In this document: positions 26,399 to 34,275 of the stretch, piece by piece
How positions within the stretch are numbered: position 1 is the stretch's first letter
Layout of the letters: every line of letters begins with the position of its first letter
Assembly: GCF_037977235.1 (NCBI RefSeq)
Contig: NZ_CP150276.1
Span: forward strand, 558,001 to 622,000
DNA length: 64,000 nucleotides
Reading direction: 5' to 3'
Source: Paenibacillus sp. FSL K6-0276
GTDB lineage: Bacteria > Bacillota > Bacilli > Paenibacillales > Paenibacillaceae
Notes under the pieces: model-generated
What the model saw: only the letters and a program-made list of their open reading frames with translations
The model's database searches: none
What the model was told of the DNA's origin: nothing
Made by a program: the position numbers and the translations under genes

Positions 26399-27490
26399 AT
26401 GAGCGCCGAGGTAAAGGACCGAATTACTGCTATTCAAGCGACGATCATTCTAGCCAATTATACAATTGCGGCAGGGGTACTTACGCTTCCTCGAACCATT
26501 GTAGAGGCTAGCGGTAGTCCAGATGTATGGATATCTGTTTTTTTAGGGGGAGTAATCTCCTTTCTATCAGGATTGATCATTGTGAAACTTAGTCAACGGT
26601 TCCCAGGCCAGACTTTCTTTCAATATATCGGGAAGATCATCGGCAAGCCACTCGGATCGGTTCTCGCAATAGGAGTCATTGGGTATTTTCTCTGCATCGC
26701 CGGCTTTGAGGTGCGTTCGGTGCAGGAGGTGACATCTTTTTTTCTACTGGAGGGAACACCTCCTTGGGCTATTATGGCTGCTTTTATATGGATTGCCTTC
26801 TACTTATGCAGAGGAGGAATTAATGCTATCACTAGCATGTGCAGACTTATTGTTCCGATTACCTGGACAGTGTTTCTGGGGGTTTGTCTGCTTAGTTTAG
26901 AAGTTTTCGATCTCAATAATCTACTTCCAGTCCTTGGAGATGGATTGGAACCCGTATGGAAAGGGATCAGGCCAACCGTCCTAACCTTTACAGCGGGTGA
27001 AGCGATGTTGTTCGTTGTTGCTTTTATGGATAAGCCTCAAAAAGCAGTAAAGGTAATCATAGCTGGAACATGTATATCGACGATATTTTATAGCCTAGCA
27101 GTTATAGTGACCATTGGCGTCTTTTCTGTAGATGGAGTGATAACAAGAACTTGGCCGTTTCTCGATCTTATACGAAGTTTTGAAGTAAACTATCTCCTTT
27201 TTGAAAGGTTTGAGTCGTTGTTATTGGTGATCTGGATTATGCAGATCTTTTGTACCTTTTGTATTACAATTTATGCGGCGGCTTTAGGATTGTCTCAAAT
27301 CTTTCATAAAAGGTTCCAAAGTTGTTTGCTGGCTATACTTCCGGTTGCCTATGTAATTTCTAGGATTCCTCCAAATGTGAATGCTCTGTTTGCTTTAGGA
27401 ACAGGTATCGGTGATTGTATGCTTATTCTATTCGGATTGCTTCCGTTACCACTATTAATCATCACATACTTCCGGAGGGCTGTTTCATGA
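26399..27490 (+). CDS. Spore germination protein, GerB family (permease-like subunit)
   Basis: 363 residues with about ten membrane segments and the APC-like GerB pattern IQATIILANYTIAAGVLTLPRTI. In known receptors the B subunit binds the germinant. ATG 26399 follows AAAGGAGGAAGAGATC. The stop overlaps the C subunit start by four bases. Confidence 0.92.
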   Translation: MSAEVKDRITAIQATIILANYTIAAGVLTLPRTIVEASGSPDVWISVFLGGVISFLSGLIIVKLSQRFPGQTFFQYIGKIIGKPLGSVLAIGVIGYFLCIAGFEVRSVQEVTSFFLLEGTPPWAIMAAFIWIAFYLCRGGINAITSMCRLIVPITWTVFLGVCLLSLEVFDLNNLLPVLGDGLEPVWKGIRPTVLTFTAGEAMLFVVAFMDKPQKAVKVIIAGTCISTIFYSLAVIVTIGVFSVDGVITRTWPFLDLIRSFEVNYLLFERFESLLLVIWIMQIFCTFCITIYAAALGLSQIFHKRFQSCLLAILPVAYVISRIPPNVNALFALGTGIGDCMLILFGLLPLPLLIITYFRRAVS

Positions 27491-28692
27491 GAAAATGGAG
27501 GATGTGGATCGTACTTTCTGTACTATGTATCCTGTTGTCTGGCTGCTGGAGTAGCTCACCTATTGAGGAATTAAACATGATGATTGGCGTTGCACTGGAC
27601 AGTGCGGATGAGACAGGAGATGAGGAGGTAGCTAAGCTGGAAGGTGGGAATCATACGAAGTCTGCAAAAATAATAAGTACCTATCAATTTACGATTCCAC
27701 AAGGGTCGGGAGGGGCCATAATGAAGTCTTCTGCAAGTTCATCCTCTTTTAAGAATTACTATAATATGAGTGAAACTAGCGATTCTATCTTTGAAGCGAT
27801 ACGGCAGCTTTCACTGCGCACTCGACGCACTCCGATTGGTCATCACCTAAAGGTCATTGTGATTAGTGAAAAACTCGCGCGTTCTAAGAACCTTACTGAG
27901 CTAATAGATTTCTATACTCGGGATGATAATATCCGTCCCAGTATTATGTTATTTGTCAGCAAGGGAAAAGCCAAAGATGTATTGGAAAATGCACTGCCGG
28001 GTCAGACCCCTGCATTTGTACTTGAAGGGATCTACAATAACAGAGATCGGAATATGGGGATATTGGAGCCGGTATCTCTGGCTAAAGTAGTTGGCCCGTT
28101 GCAGGGAAAGAGAAGCTTCTTATTGCAAAATGTTATTGCTTTTGATAAGGAGACCAAGTTAGCAGGAGCAGGCGTAATCAAAGGGTCAACGGGGAAGCTT
28201 GTCGGATTTTTGGATGAATCGGAGCTGGAGGGAATGGTCTGGCTGACCGGAAAGGGAATAGGCGGAGTGCTTAAAACGTATGATCCGGATAACAATAACC
28301 TCATAACCTACGAAGTTAAATCTATGCATAGTAAGATCAAAGCCAATGTGAACAATGGGCAGATCTCTTTTGACGTAAAAATAAAATCTACAGGTAGATA
28401 TGCTGAGGTCTTTGGCAAGGAATCGAAGAAATTACACGACGGAATTGTAAAGAAGGATAAAGCTGTGCTGCAGAAGCGTGTCATAGAAATGGTGCAAACC
28501 ACTGTGAAGAAAATGCAGAAGGATCTGCATACCGAAGCTGCCGGTTTCGGCACCAGTCTACGTATTCAACATCCAGCCGTATGGCGGAGCGTCAAGGATA
28601 ACTGGGACGAAACCTTCAGCCAAATTCCGATTACCTATGAAGTAAACCTGAATATTGAAGAATACGGTGCATCAGATACTGCGGCTGAATAG
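27487..28692 (+). CDS. Spore germination lipoprotein, GerC family
   Basis: 401 residues from ATG 27487. The signal ends with a lipobox LLSGC (Cys about residue 20), then WSSSPIEELNMMIGVALD, typical for GerC. The rest is a hydrophilic domain with the family's late helix (IEMVQTTVKKMQKDLHTEAAGFG). The lipid-anchored C subunit completes the A-B-C receptor. No clear terminator follows; the next gene is convergent. Confidence 0.92.
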   Translation: MRKWRMWIVLSVLCILLSGCWSSSPIEELNMMIGVALDSADETGDEEVAKLEGGNHTKSAKIISTYQFTIPQGSGGAIMKSSASSSSFKNYYNMSETSDSIFEAIRQLSLRTRRTPIGHHLKVIVISEKLARSKNLTELIDFYTRDDNIRPSIMLFVSKGKAKDVLENALPGQTPAFVLEGIYNNRDRNMGILEPVSLAKVVGPLQGKRSFLLQNVIAFDKETKLAGAGVIKGSTGKLVGFLDESELEGMVWLTGKGIGGVLKTYDPDNNNLITYEVKSMHSKIKANVNNGQISFDVKIKSTGRYAEVFGKESKKLHDGIVKKDKAVLQKRVIEMVQTTVKKMQKDLHTEAAGFGTSLRIQHPAVWRSVKDNWDETFSQIPITYEVNLNIEEYGASDTAAE

Positions 28693-28716
28693 AGAGAGCT
28701 TATAAACGATTCAGAG

Positions 28717-29604
28717 TTACTTCGTCTGATTTGTGATAGGTATGACATCATTTTGATGTAGCGCATCGAGGACTTCGGTTTTTAATTGAGCAGTGAAGGT
28801 ATTCCATGTTTTTTTGCCGATATCCAGTTCTTCACGTCCAATAGCGTTTAGTGTTTCCAGCCAAAGACGCTTATCGTTAATCAGGCCAAGTTGATCTTGA
28901 ATCTGTTTATATATTTCCTCATGGGCATGGAATTTCTGATTTAACGCAAAAGCAGCTGCACTAGCGGTATATCGCAGTTCCTTAGCGGCCATTCTCAGCT
29001 GGTGCAGCGAGTCGAAGGCTGCTTCTGATTCTGCATCATGCCCACGAAATATGGCTTTGCAAGCTTTTTTCTTCTGCTCGTAAGCTACCTCGAGTTCACG
29101 CATGACAACGTTGACATCCTTTTTTGCTACTCGGGCCTCAAGCTGTTCGCTTAGGAAGGTTTTCCACTTCTCATCCAGATCCTCATTGATTAGCTTAGGC
29201 AGCTCATCGGCCAGCTTCTTACGGTAAGTTTTGCGCTTGTCCTTTTGGTGGTCGATCACAGCCTTTAACAGTTCTGCTGTCTTTGTATCGCCGACTTCCT
29301 TAGCCTGTTTGCATTTGGTCTTAAACGATTCAATGAGAACGTCTGCATCTCTGACTTTGCCTAATCTCTTTTGGGCTTTCTCAAATAGGGGATACAGTCC
29401 CAAAGCATGACCAGGGTCGAGAATGGATAGCAGTGTTAATAGCTTGCGGCAGTTTACTCTTGCTTGGTGAATGTCCTCACCATCGAATTTGCTAAGTGCA
29501 TCATGGCTGTAATCCCAAAAGTCAATATACAGCAGGTTAAGTGCCTGTTCCCATTGTCTTGTCTTGGTTAACTGTCGTTCCTTCATCAGCTGGTCCACCG
29601 TCAT
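28717..29604 (-). CDS. CHAD domain protein
   Basis: 295 residues, entirely alpha-helical in appearance, with conserved His and basic residues of the CHAD fold (IHQARVNCRKLLTLLSIL, KRLGKVRDADVLIESF, LHQLRMAAKELRYTASAA). CHAD proteins bind inorganic polyphosphate. ATG 29604 follows AAGGAGTGATGCCGC. There is no CYTH/polyphosphatase partner next to it. Confidence 0.9.
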   Translation of the reverse strand: MTVDQLMKERQLTKTRQWEQALNLLYIDFWDYSHDALSKFDGEDIHQARVNCRKLLTLLSILDPGHALGLYPLFEKAQKRLGKVRDADVLIESFKTKCKQAKEVGDTKTAELLKAVIDHQKDKRKTYRKKLADELPKLINEDLDEKWKTFLSEQLEARVAKKDVNVVMRELEVAYEQKKKACKAIFRGHDAESEAAFDSLHQLRMAAKELRYTASAAAFALNQKFHAHEEIYKQIQDQLGLINDKRLWLETLNAIGREELDIGKKTWNTFTAQLKTEVLDALHQNDVIPITNQTK

Positions 29605-29796
29605 GCGGCATCACTCCTTAACGTTGTGTATAGCATGAAACTAAGGTTACCCCTATTCGATCTGGGGCACGTTCGTATACTATAAGGATAGCGTTATAAT
29701 AACCTCATTTCAATTCTGTTTTCGCAGCAATGGGGGCAATCGGGTACAATATCTCTATCATTATTTTGACGGACAATTCGGGAAAGAGGGGAATCG

Positions 29797-30726
29797 GTGG
29801 ATACTCGTGAGTATGATTCAATGATCAATGGATCTTTCGATAGGGGGCAGGAAATCATCGGACTTCCTTCAGAAATGGGACTTTTTCAGCATCTGATCCT
29901 AAAGGATAATAGTAAAGATGCGGAAGCAGGGGGCTCCGGGGAGATGTTGATCCCTTTCGCCTTTGAGGAGACCCTTTGCAGGGATGTCGGAGCGGGCCTT
30001 GTTCCTCCTTGTCTGCATCTATGGAGTCATTCTGGGGGCGTGGCGCTCGGACTACGGGACAGCAAGCTTCCGTACGCGGCTCAAGCGATGGCTATGCTGG
30101 AGCAGCAAGGGATTCGTACAGCGGTAAGGCATTCCGGTGGTGCTGCGGTGCCTCTGGATGATGGAATTGTTAATGTTTCGCTAGTTCTGCCCAAAGGGCG
30201 CGGAAAACTGGACTTTCATGATGACTTTAAGCTTCTGGCTTCTTTGATCACTGATGCGGTTGCTATAAGTCATCCACAGGCTGCAGCACAAATTGAAGCT
30301 GGTGAGATTGTTGGTTCTTATTGCCCTGGTGACTTCGATCTGGCTATCGGTGGGCGTAAATTTTGCGGCATTGCCCAGCGCAGACAAAATAATGCCTATT
30401 TCGTGCATGCATTTGTTGTTGTTTCAGGTTCGGGACTAGAACGCGGTGAACTCATTCGTGACTTCTATGAGCAAGCATCTGGAGGAGACTCGGCATTATC
30501 TTATCCGCGGGTTCGTCCAGAGACGATTGCTGGACTTGGTGAACTAGGTGGACCAAATGCCACTGAAGTATTTGCCGAAGGCATTAAACAAGCATTAGCC
30601 CGCCGTGGAGTGGTGCTTAAATCCTCTGATATGTTGAAGCAGGAGACGGGTTATGTCTTGGACTACGAAGATCCGCGTGTTCTGGATGCTGCGCGAGTCC
30701 TGCATGAACGTTATTCCCAAGGATAA
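29797..30726 (+). CDS. lipL: Octanoyl-[GcvH]:protein N-octanoyltransferase (LipL)
   Basis: 309 residues from GTG 29797 (AAAGAGGGGAATCG upstream) in the LplA/LipB fold. The motif GSYCPGDFDLAIGGRKFCGIAQRR-type block places the acyl-carrying Cys at C176, as in LipL, and RHSGGAAVPLDDGIVNVSLVLP is the substrate-binding strand. LipL moves octanoyl groups from GcvH to dehydrogenase E2 subunits, a step of lipoate synthesis in Bacillus. A lipoate-protein ligase is the alternative but the CPG motif favours LipL. Confidence 0.85.
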   Translation: MDTREYDSMINGSFDRGQEIIGLPSEMGLFQHLILKDNSKDAEAGGSGEMLIPFAFEETLCRDVGAGLVPPCLHLWSHSGGVALGLRDSKLPYAAQAMAMLEQQGIRTAVRHSGGAAVPLDDGIVNVSLVLPKGRGKLDFHDDFKLLASLITDAVAISHPQAAAQIEAGEIVGSYCPGDFDLAIGGRKFCGIAQRRQNNAYFVHAFVVVSGSGLERGELIRDFYEQASGGDSALSYPRVRPETIAGLGELGGPNATEVFAEGIKQALARRGVVLKSSDMLKQETGYVLDYEDPRVLDAARVLHERYSQG

Positions 30727-30747
30727 AAGGGTTTGAGCATAGTTAAG

Positions 30748-30798
30748 AAGGACGTAACGGAAATCTGGCGAAGGGCCAGCAACCGTAACGTCCTTTTT
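30748..30798. terminator. Shared terminator between lipL and the nitrilase gene
   Basis: GGACGTAACGG and CCGTAACGTCC arms with a CTGGC..GCCAG inner stem and T-run on the plus strand. It lies between two convergent genes and may serve both. Confidence 0.7.
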
Positions 30799-31576
30799 AA
30801 TCATATAAGTCCGGACGTCTGTCTGCAAAAATCGGAATCTGCGCTCGAATTTCACGCACCTTATGTAAATCGATATCCCCCGTTAGGATTTCTTCCGCTT
30901 CAGAAGCTTCACATAAAATATCTCCCCAAGGATCAATAATCATGGAATGCCCAGCAAAGATATTGGCAGGGTCGCTGCCTGCACGGTTGCAAGCTACCAC
31001 ATAACATTGGTTCTCGATGGCTCGGCTGATCAGTAGCGCACGCCAATGGGACAGCCTAGAGAGAGGCCATTCTGCACTGATAAACAAGATTTCCGCTCCT
31101 TGCGCAGTATGGGCCCGAACCCACTCTGGAAATCGGATATCATAACAGATCAGCCCCGCACATAACGTACCTTCCAATGTGAAGAGTCCTTTGTCTTCTC
31201 CAGGCTGCAAATACAGGTGTTCATTCATTAGCTGAAACAAATGCAGCTTATTGTACGCGCCAACGAGATCTCCTGATCGATTAAATACAAACATACTATT
31301 GGTTACACCGGAAGCACGCTTGCTAGCTACTGAACCAGCGATGATATTGATGCTGTATTGTTTAGCCAAGCTAGAGATGAATTCCTTGGTAATTTTTCCT
31401 TCTGGATCGCCAATATCTTCTAGTCTGGTTAGATCATAGCCAGTGGTCCAAAGCTCAGGGAGGATAAGGCAATCGGGAGCCACAGCAGCTGCTTCACTAA
31501 TTTTATATGCTGCGGCAGCATAATTCATAGTGGGATTACCAAATGCTATATCCAGCTGAATAAGCGATATTCTCAT
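30797..31576 (-). CDS. Carbon-nitrogen hydrolase (nitrilase family, MtnU/omega-amidase-like)
   Basis: 259 residues from ATG 31576, chosen by AAAGAGGTGAGTCCT on the minus strand. The Glu-Lys-Cys triad is visible in LILPELWTTGYD (Glu), YNKLHLF (Lys) and ICYDIRFPEW (Cys). The FPEW form and length fit omega-amidases and the MtnU group that act on alpha-keto-acid amides in methionine salvage, but no other salvage gene is near. Function is by family. Confidence 0.87.
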   Translation of the reverse strand: MRISLIQLDIAFGNPTMNYAAAAYKISEAAAVAPDCLILPELWTTGYDLTRLEDIGDPEGKITKEFISSLAKQYSINIIAGSVASKRASGVTNSMFVFNRSGDLVGAYNKLHLFQLMNEHLYLQPGEDKGLFTLEGTLCAGLICYDIRFPEWVRAHTAQGAEILFISAEWPLSRLSHWRALLISRAIENQCYVVACNRAGSDPANIFAGHSMIIDPWGDILCEASEAEEILTGDIDLHKVREIRAQIPIFADRRPDLYD

Positions 31577-31724
31577 AGGACTCACCTCTTTTGTCCAAAT
31601 ATAAGTCGTTTCTTCTTGAAGAGTATAGCACGCAAAAGGGATAAGCAATGTTGCTTTTTAAAAAAGGATTTGATATATTAGTTGACGGGTCAATTATTAT
31701 GAGTTAGTATAATTTCATACAAAA

Positions 31725-31738
31725 CAATTGCATGCAAT
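31725..31738. promoter_or_regulatory. Palindromic operator candidate upstream of marR
   Basis: AATTGCATGCAATT is a perfect 14-bp palindrome located 24 bases before the start codon and downstream of TATAAT (31708-31713). A second dyad, TTGAC-GG-GTCAA, lies at 31682-31693. Both are plausible MarR sites for self-regulation. Confidence 0.6.
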
Positions 31739-31761
31739 TAATTTTGGGGAGGAGGTATATT

Positions 31762-32190
31762 TTGACGGAGCACTATCCTGAGGAAGACCGCATATTTGAA
31801 CTGCTGCAGGCATTGAACAAGGGAATCTGTCCGAAATTCGAACGATGTGCTGGGATCAGTCCCACACGGCTTCGCCTCCTGCATGAACTATTCCAGGTAG
31901 ATGAAGTCAGCCAAATTACTCTGCAAAAGGGCATGGATATAGATGCGGCCGCCGTCACTCGGCACTTGAAGGGGATGGAAGAAAGCGGAACGATCACTCG
32001 CCGCAACAACCCAGTAGATAACAGGGTTACATTGGTCTCATTAACGGATCAAGGGCGGGAAAGAATGCTTCAATATAGCGAAGAGAAGAGGCGATTTGTC
32101 GCTACTCTGCTTACTGGCTTTAACGATCAGGAGCGAACAGTGCTCATAGATATGCTTAATCGTCTGCAATCTAATATCAATCTGTTGTAA
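31762..32190 (+). CDS. MarR-family regulator
   Basis: 142 residues from TTG 31762, selected because GGGGAGGAGG lies at the right distance while an upstream ATG (31732) overlaps the operator. Winged-helix features: ITLQKGMDIDAAAVTRHLKGMEESGTITRRNNPVDNRVTLVSLTDQGRE. It probably represses the nitroreductase-monooxygenase genes that follow and responds to a reactive aromatic or electrophile, as MhqR/YodB-type systems do; that is inference from context. Confidence 0.88.
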   Translation: MTEHYPEEDRIFELLQALNKGICPKFERCAGISPTRLRLLHELFQVDEVSQITLQKGMDIDAAAVTRHLKGMEESGTITRRNNPVDNRVTLVSLTDQGRERMLQYSEEKRRFVATLLTGFNDQERTVLIDMLNRLQSNINLL

Positions 32191-32227
32191 CCATACAAAA
32201 TTACACACTCAAAGGAGAAATACACAC

Positions 32228-32875
32228 ATGAACGCTACACAAACAAACACACAAACAAATGATTTTAAAGAAATTATTACGGGTCGTCGCTCTATCCGCA
32301 AATACGATCCATCCGTTAAGATCAGCAAAGAAGAGATGACACAGATTCTTACTGAGGCTACTCTTGCACCTTCTTCTGTGAACATGCAGCCTTGGCGGTT
32401 TCTCGTCATTGAAAGTGATGAAGCCAAAGCTACTTTAGCACCTCTCGCTCGTTTTAATAACGTACAGGTTGAGACCTCTGCAGCTATGATTGCCATTTTC
32501 GGTGATTTGAACAATTTCGATTATGCTGAGGAGATTTATGGTACAGCTGTTGAACGTGGACTAATGCCTGCTGAAGTAAAAGAAAACCAATTGGCTAGAT
32601 TATCCGCTCACTTCTCTAATTTGCCACGTGAAGTTAACAAAGACACCGTGCTCATCGATGGTGCGCTTGTTGCGATGCAGTTGATGTTGGTTGCTCGTGC
32701 ACATGGTTACGATACGAACCCAATTGGTGGTTATGAGAAAGATCAAATCGCAGAAGCGTTTGGCATGGACAAAGATCGTTATGTTCCTGTGATGTTACTT
32801 TCCATTGGTAAGGCTGTTGATGCAGGTTATCCATCTGTCCGTTTGCCTATCGATAAGATTGCTGAGTGGAAATAA
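32228..32875 (+). CDS. Nitroreductase-family FMN protein
   Basis: 215 residues with ITGRRSIRKYDPSVKISKEEM (FMN-binding RRS..R), APSSVNMQPWRF and PIGGYEKDQIAEAFGM. Such enzymes reduce nitroaromatics or quinones with NAD(P)H. AAAGGAGAAATACACAC precedes ATG 32228. Middle gene of a three-gene operon. Confidence 0.93.
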   Translation: MNATQTNTQTNDFKEIITGRRSIRKYDPSVKISKEEMTQILTEATLAPSSVNMQPWRFLVIESDEAKATLAPLARFNNVQVETSAAMIAIFGDLNNFDYAEEIYGTAVERGLMPAEVKENQLARLSAHFSNLPREVNKDTVLIDGALVAMQLMLVARAHGYDTNPIGGYEKDQIAEAFGMDKDRYVPVMLLSIGKAVDAGYPSVRLPIDKIAEWK

Positions 32876-32902
32876 TTTTTCACACCTAAGGAGGAATAAA
32901 CA

Positions 32903-33196
32903 ATGGTCATTATCCATGCTGTACTAAAAGTGAATCCGGAACGTCGCGAACAGTTTTTGGCTGAGTCTAAAACGCTACTCTCTGCTACTCACGCTGAAGA
33001 GGGACATCTCTCTTACGAGCTGTATGAGAATGCTGGAGAAGCAAATTCATTTATTATGGTTGAGACATGGCGCGACGCTGAAGCGGTATCTAGCCACAAT
33101 ACGAGCCCTCATTTTACCGCGTTCTCAGCTAAAGCGGGTGAATTCTTGGCTGCGCCACTAGACGTAAAAGTATTTAGCGCAGAACAAGTGAAATAA
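32903..33196 (+). CDS. Antibiotic biosynthesis monooxygenase domain protein (putative quinol monooxygenase)
   Basis: 97 residues of the ABM fold (VIIHAVLKVNPERREQFL, EEGHLSYELYENAG, FIMVETWRDAEAVSSHNTSPHFTAF). YgiN-type members oxidise or handle quinols. AAGGAGGAATAAAC precedes ATG 32903. Its pairing with a nitroreductase supports a quinone/aromatic detoxification role. Confidence 0.88.
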   Translation: MVIIHAVLKVNPERREQFLAESKTLLSATHAEEGHLSYELYENAGEANSFIMVETWRDAEAVSSHNTSPHFTAFSAKAGEFLAAPLDVKVFSAEQVK

Positions 33197-33228
33197 GATA
33201 TCTCCATTCTTAGTGAATCCTGTTAATC

Positions 33229-33280
33229 TTAAACAGGGATGGTCCATAGCCACAATGGCTGCGGGGCATCCCTGTTTTTT
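33229..33280 (+). terminator. Terminator of the marR operon
   Basis: AAACAGGGATG (33231) pairs with CATCCCTGTTT, then TTTT. Confidence 0.88.
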
Positions 33281-33397
33281 ATATTCCCACCGTTTATAAG
33301 AAGGAAACGAACAGGGTTACTCAGAATTACATTTGATAATTTTGGCCAATTGTCATGTATAATGATCGTTATAAATAATTAGGGTGGAGTATTGGCT

Positions 33398-33775
33398 ATG
33401 AAAATAAAAATCACAAAGAATGGTTCAAAAAAGGACGAGGTATTCTTTCTCACAGACTTCGGCGAGGGCCGGGGAATCTGGTGCGGTGCTCCTGTGAAGC
33501 CAGGGACGGAAACGGATGTGGAATTCGAGCTTTCGGAGCTGTTCATGAGATGGGTGGATATTCTGCCTGTATCTGCTGGTGAGTTCAATATCAGGTTAGA
33601 GGGAGATAAGGTTGTTTTTACAGGTGTGCTGGAGAATATTGAAGAAGACGGAACGGGATTTTTGCGAATGGGTGAAGGGTTAGTGATGTTCGAGTGTCTC
33701 GGTGAACCTATGGCACTTGGTGTGTTTGTAGAATTACAGGTCCGTGATGTGAGAATCTACCCCTTGAGTATTTGA
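33398..33775 (+). CDS. Unknown soluble protein
   Basis: 125 residues from ATG 33398, with AGGGTGGAG eight bases upstream (a TTG six bases earlier is also possible). Acidic, beta-rich, no signal or membrane segment, no motif I recognise. A promoter-like TATAAT-rich stretch lies at 33357-33380. Monocistronic by position. Confidence 0.65.
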   Translation: MKIKITKNGSKKDEVFFLTDFGEGRGIWCGAPVKPGTETDVEFELSELFMRWVDILPVSAGEFNIRLEGDKVVFTGVLENIEEDGTGFLRMGEGLVMFECLGEPMALGVFVELQVRDVRIYPLSI

Positions 33776-33849
33776 CGCTTCTCAGCGACTAAGATAACAT
33801 ACAAAGATAACATTAGATTCAGAAAGCTAAGCATGAGGAGTAGAAGTTC

Positions 33850-34176
33850 ATGAACACCGAAATTCAGCAATTTAAGACCGAATTCTTCAAAGCGCTGGCT
33901 CATCCAATGCGTATTCGTATTCTGGAGCTGCTCAGCGAAGGCGAGAAGAATGTAAATGAACTGCAGGCGATTCTAGGTTCGGAAGGCTCTGCTGTATCCC
34001 AGCAATTAGCTGTTTTACGTGCTAAGAATGTAGTAGCCAGTGTAAAAGAAGGCACCACAGTGATCTATTCGTTACGTGATCCTCTGATTAAAGATCTTCT
34101 AGTCGTTGCCAAGCAAATATTTGATAACCATCTGGTGAATACCATTTCATTGCTCGAAGGTATGCGCAGCGAATAA
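33850..34176 (+). CDS. ArsR-family regulator
   Basis: 108 residues with FFKALAHPMRIRILELLSEGEKNVNELQAILGSEGSAVSQQLAVLRAKNVVASVKEGTTVIYSLRD, a standard ArsR winged helix. There is no Cys in the recognition helix or tail, so a classical metal site (ELCVCDL) is absent and the signal may be redox or anion related. It precedes a SulP transporter by 99 bases and may control it. Confidence 0.9.
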   Translation: MNTEIQQFKTEFFKALAHPMRIRILELLSEGEKNVNELQAILGSEGSAVSQQLAVLRAKNVVASVKEGTTVIYSLRDPLIKDLLVVAKQIFDNHLVNTISLLEGMRSE

Positions 34177-34179
34177 ATG

Positions 34180-34258
34180 AATAACGTTATTTGGGCGTTG
34201 ACAACAGTCGCGTCCTAGAGTAATGTTTTTCTTATATTCAAATAATCAGATATTTAGA
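34180..34258 (+). promoter_or_regulatory. sulP promoter with two dyads (ArsR sites?)
   Basis: TTGACA (34198-34203) and TAATGT (34221-34226), spacer 17. A perfect palindrome AATAACGTTATT (34180-34191) abuts the -35 box, and TCAAATA..TATTTAGA (34238-34258), close to the ATA-rich dyads bound by many ArsR proteins, lies in the leader. Confidence 0.65.
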
Positions 34259-34275
34259 GAAAAGAAGGTTTGATC

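Noticed and set aside
29640-29796. Riboswitch or T-box upstream of lipL
   Set aside because: No conserved blocks of a known class and no terminator-antiterminator pair were seen.
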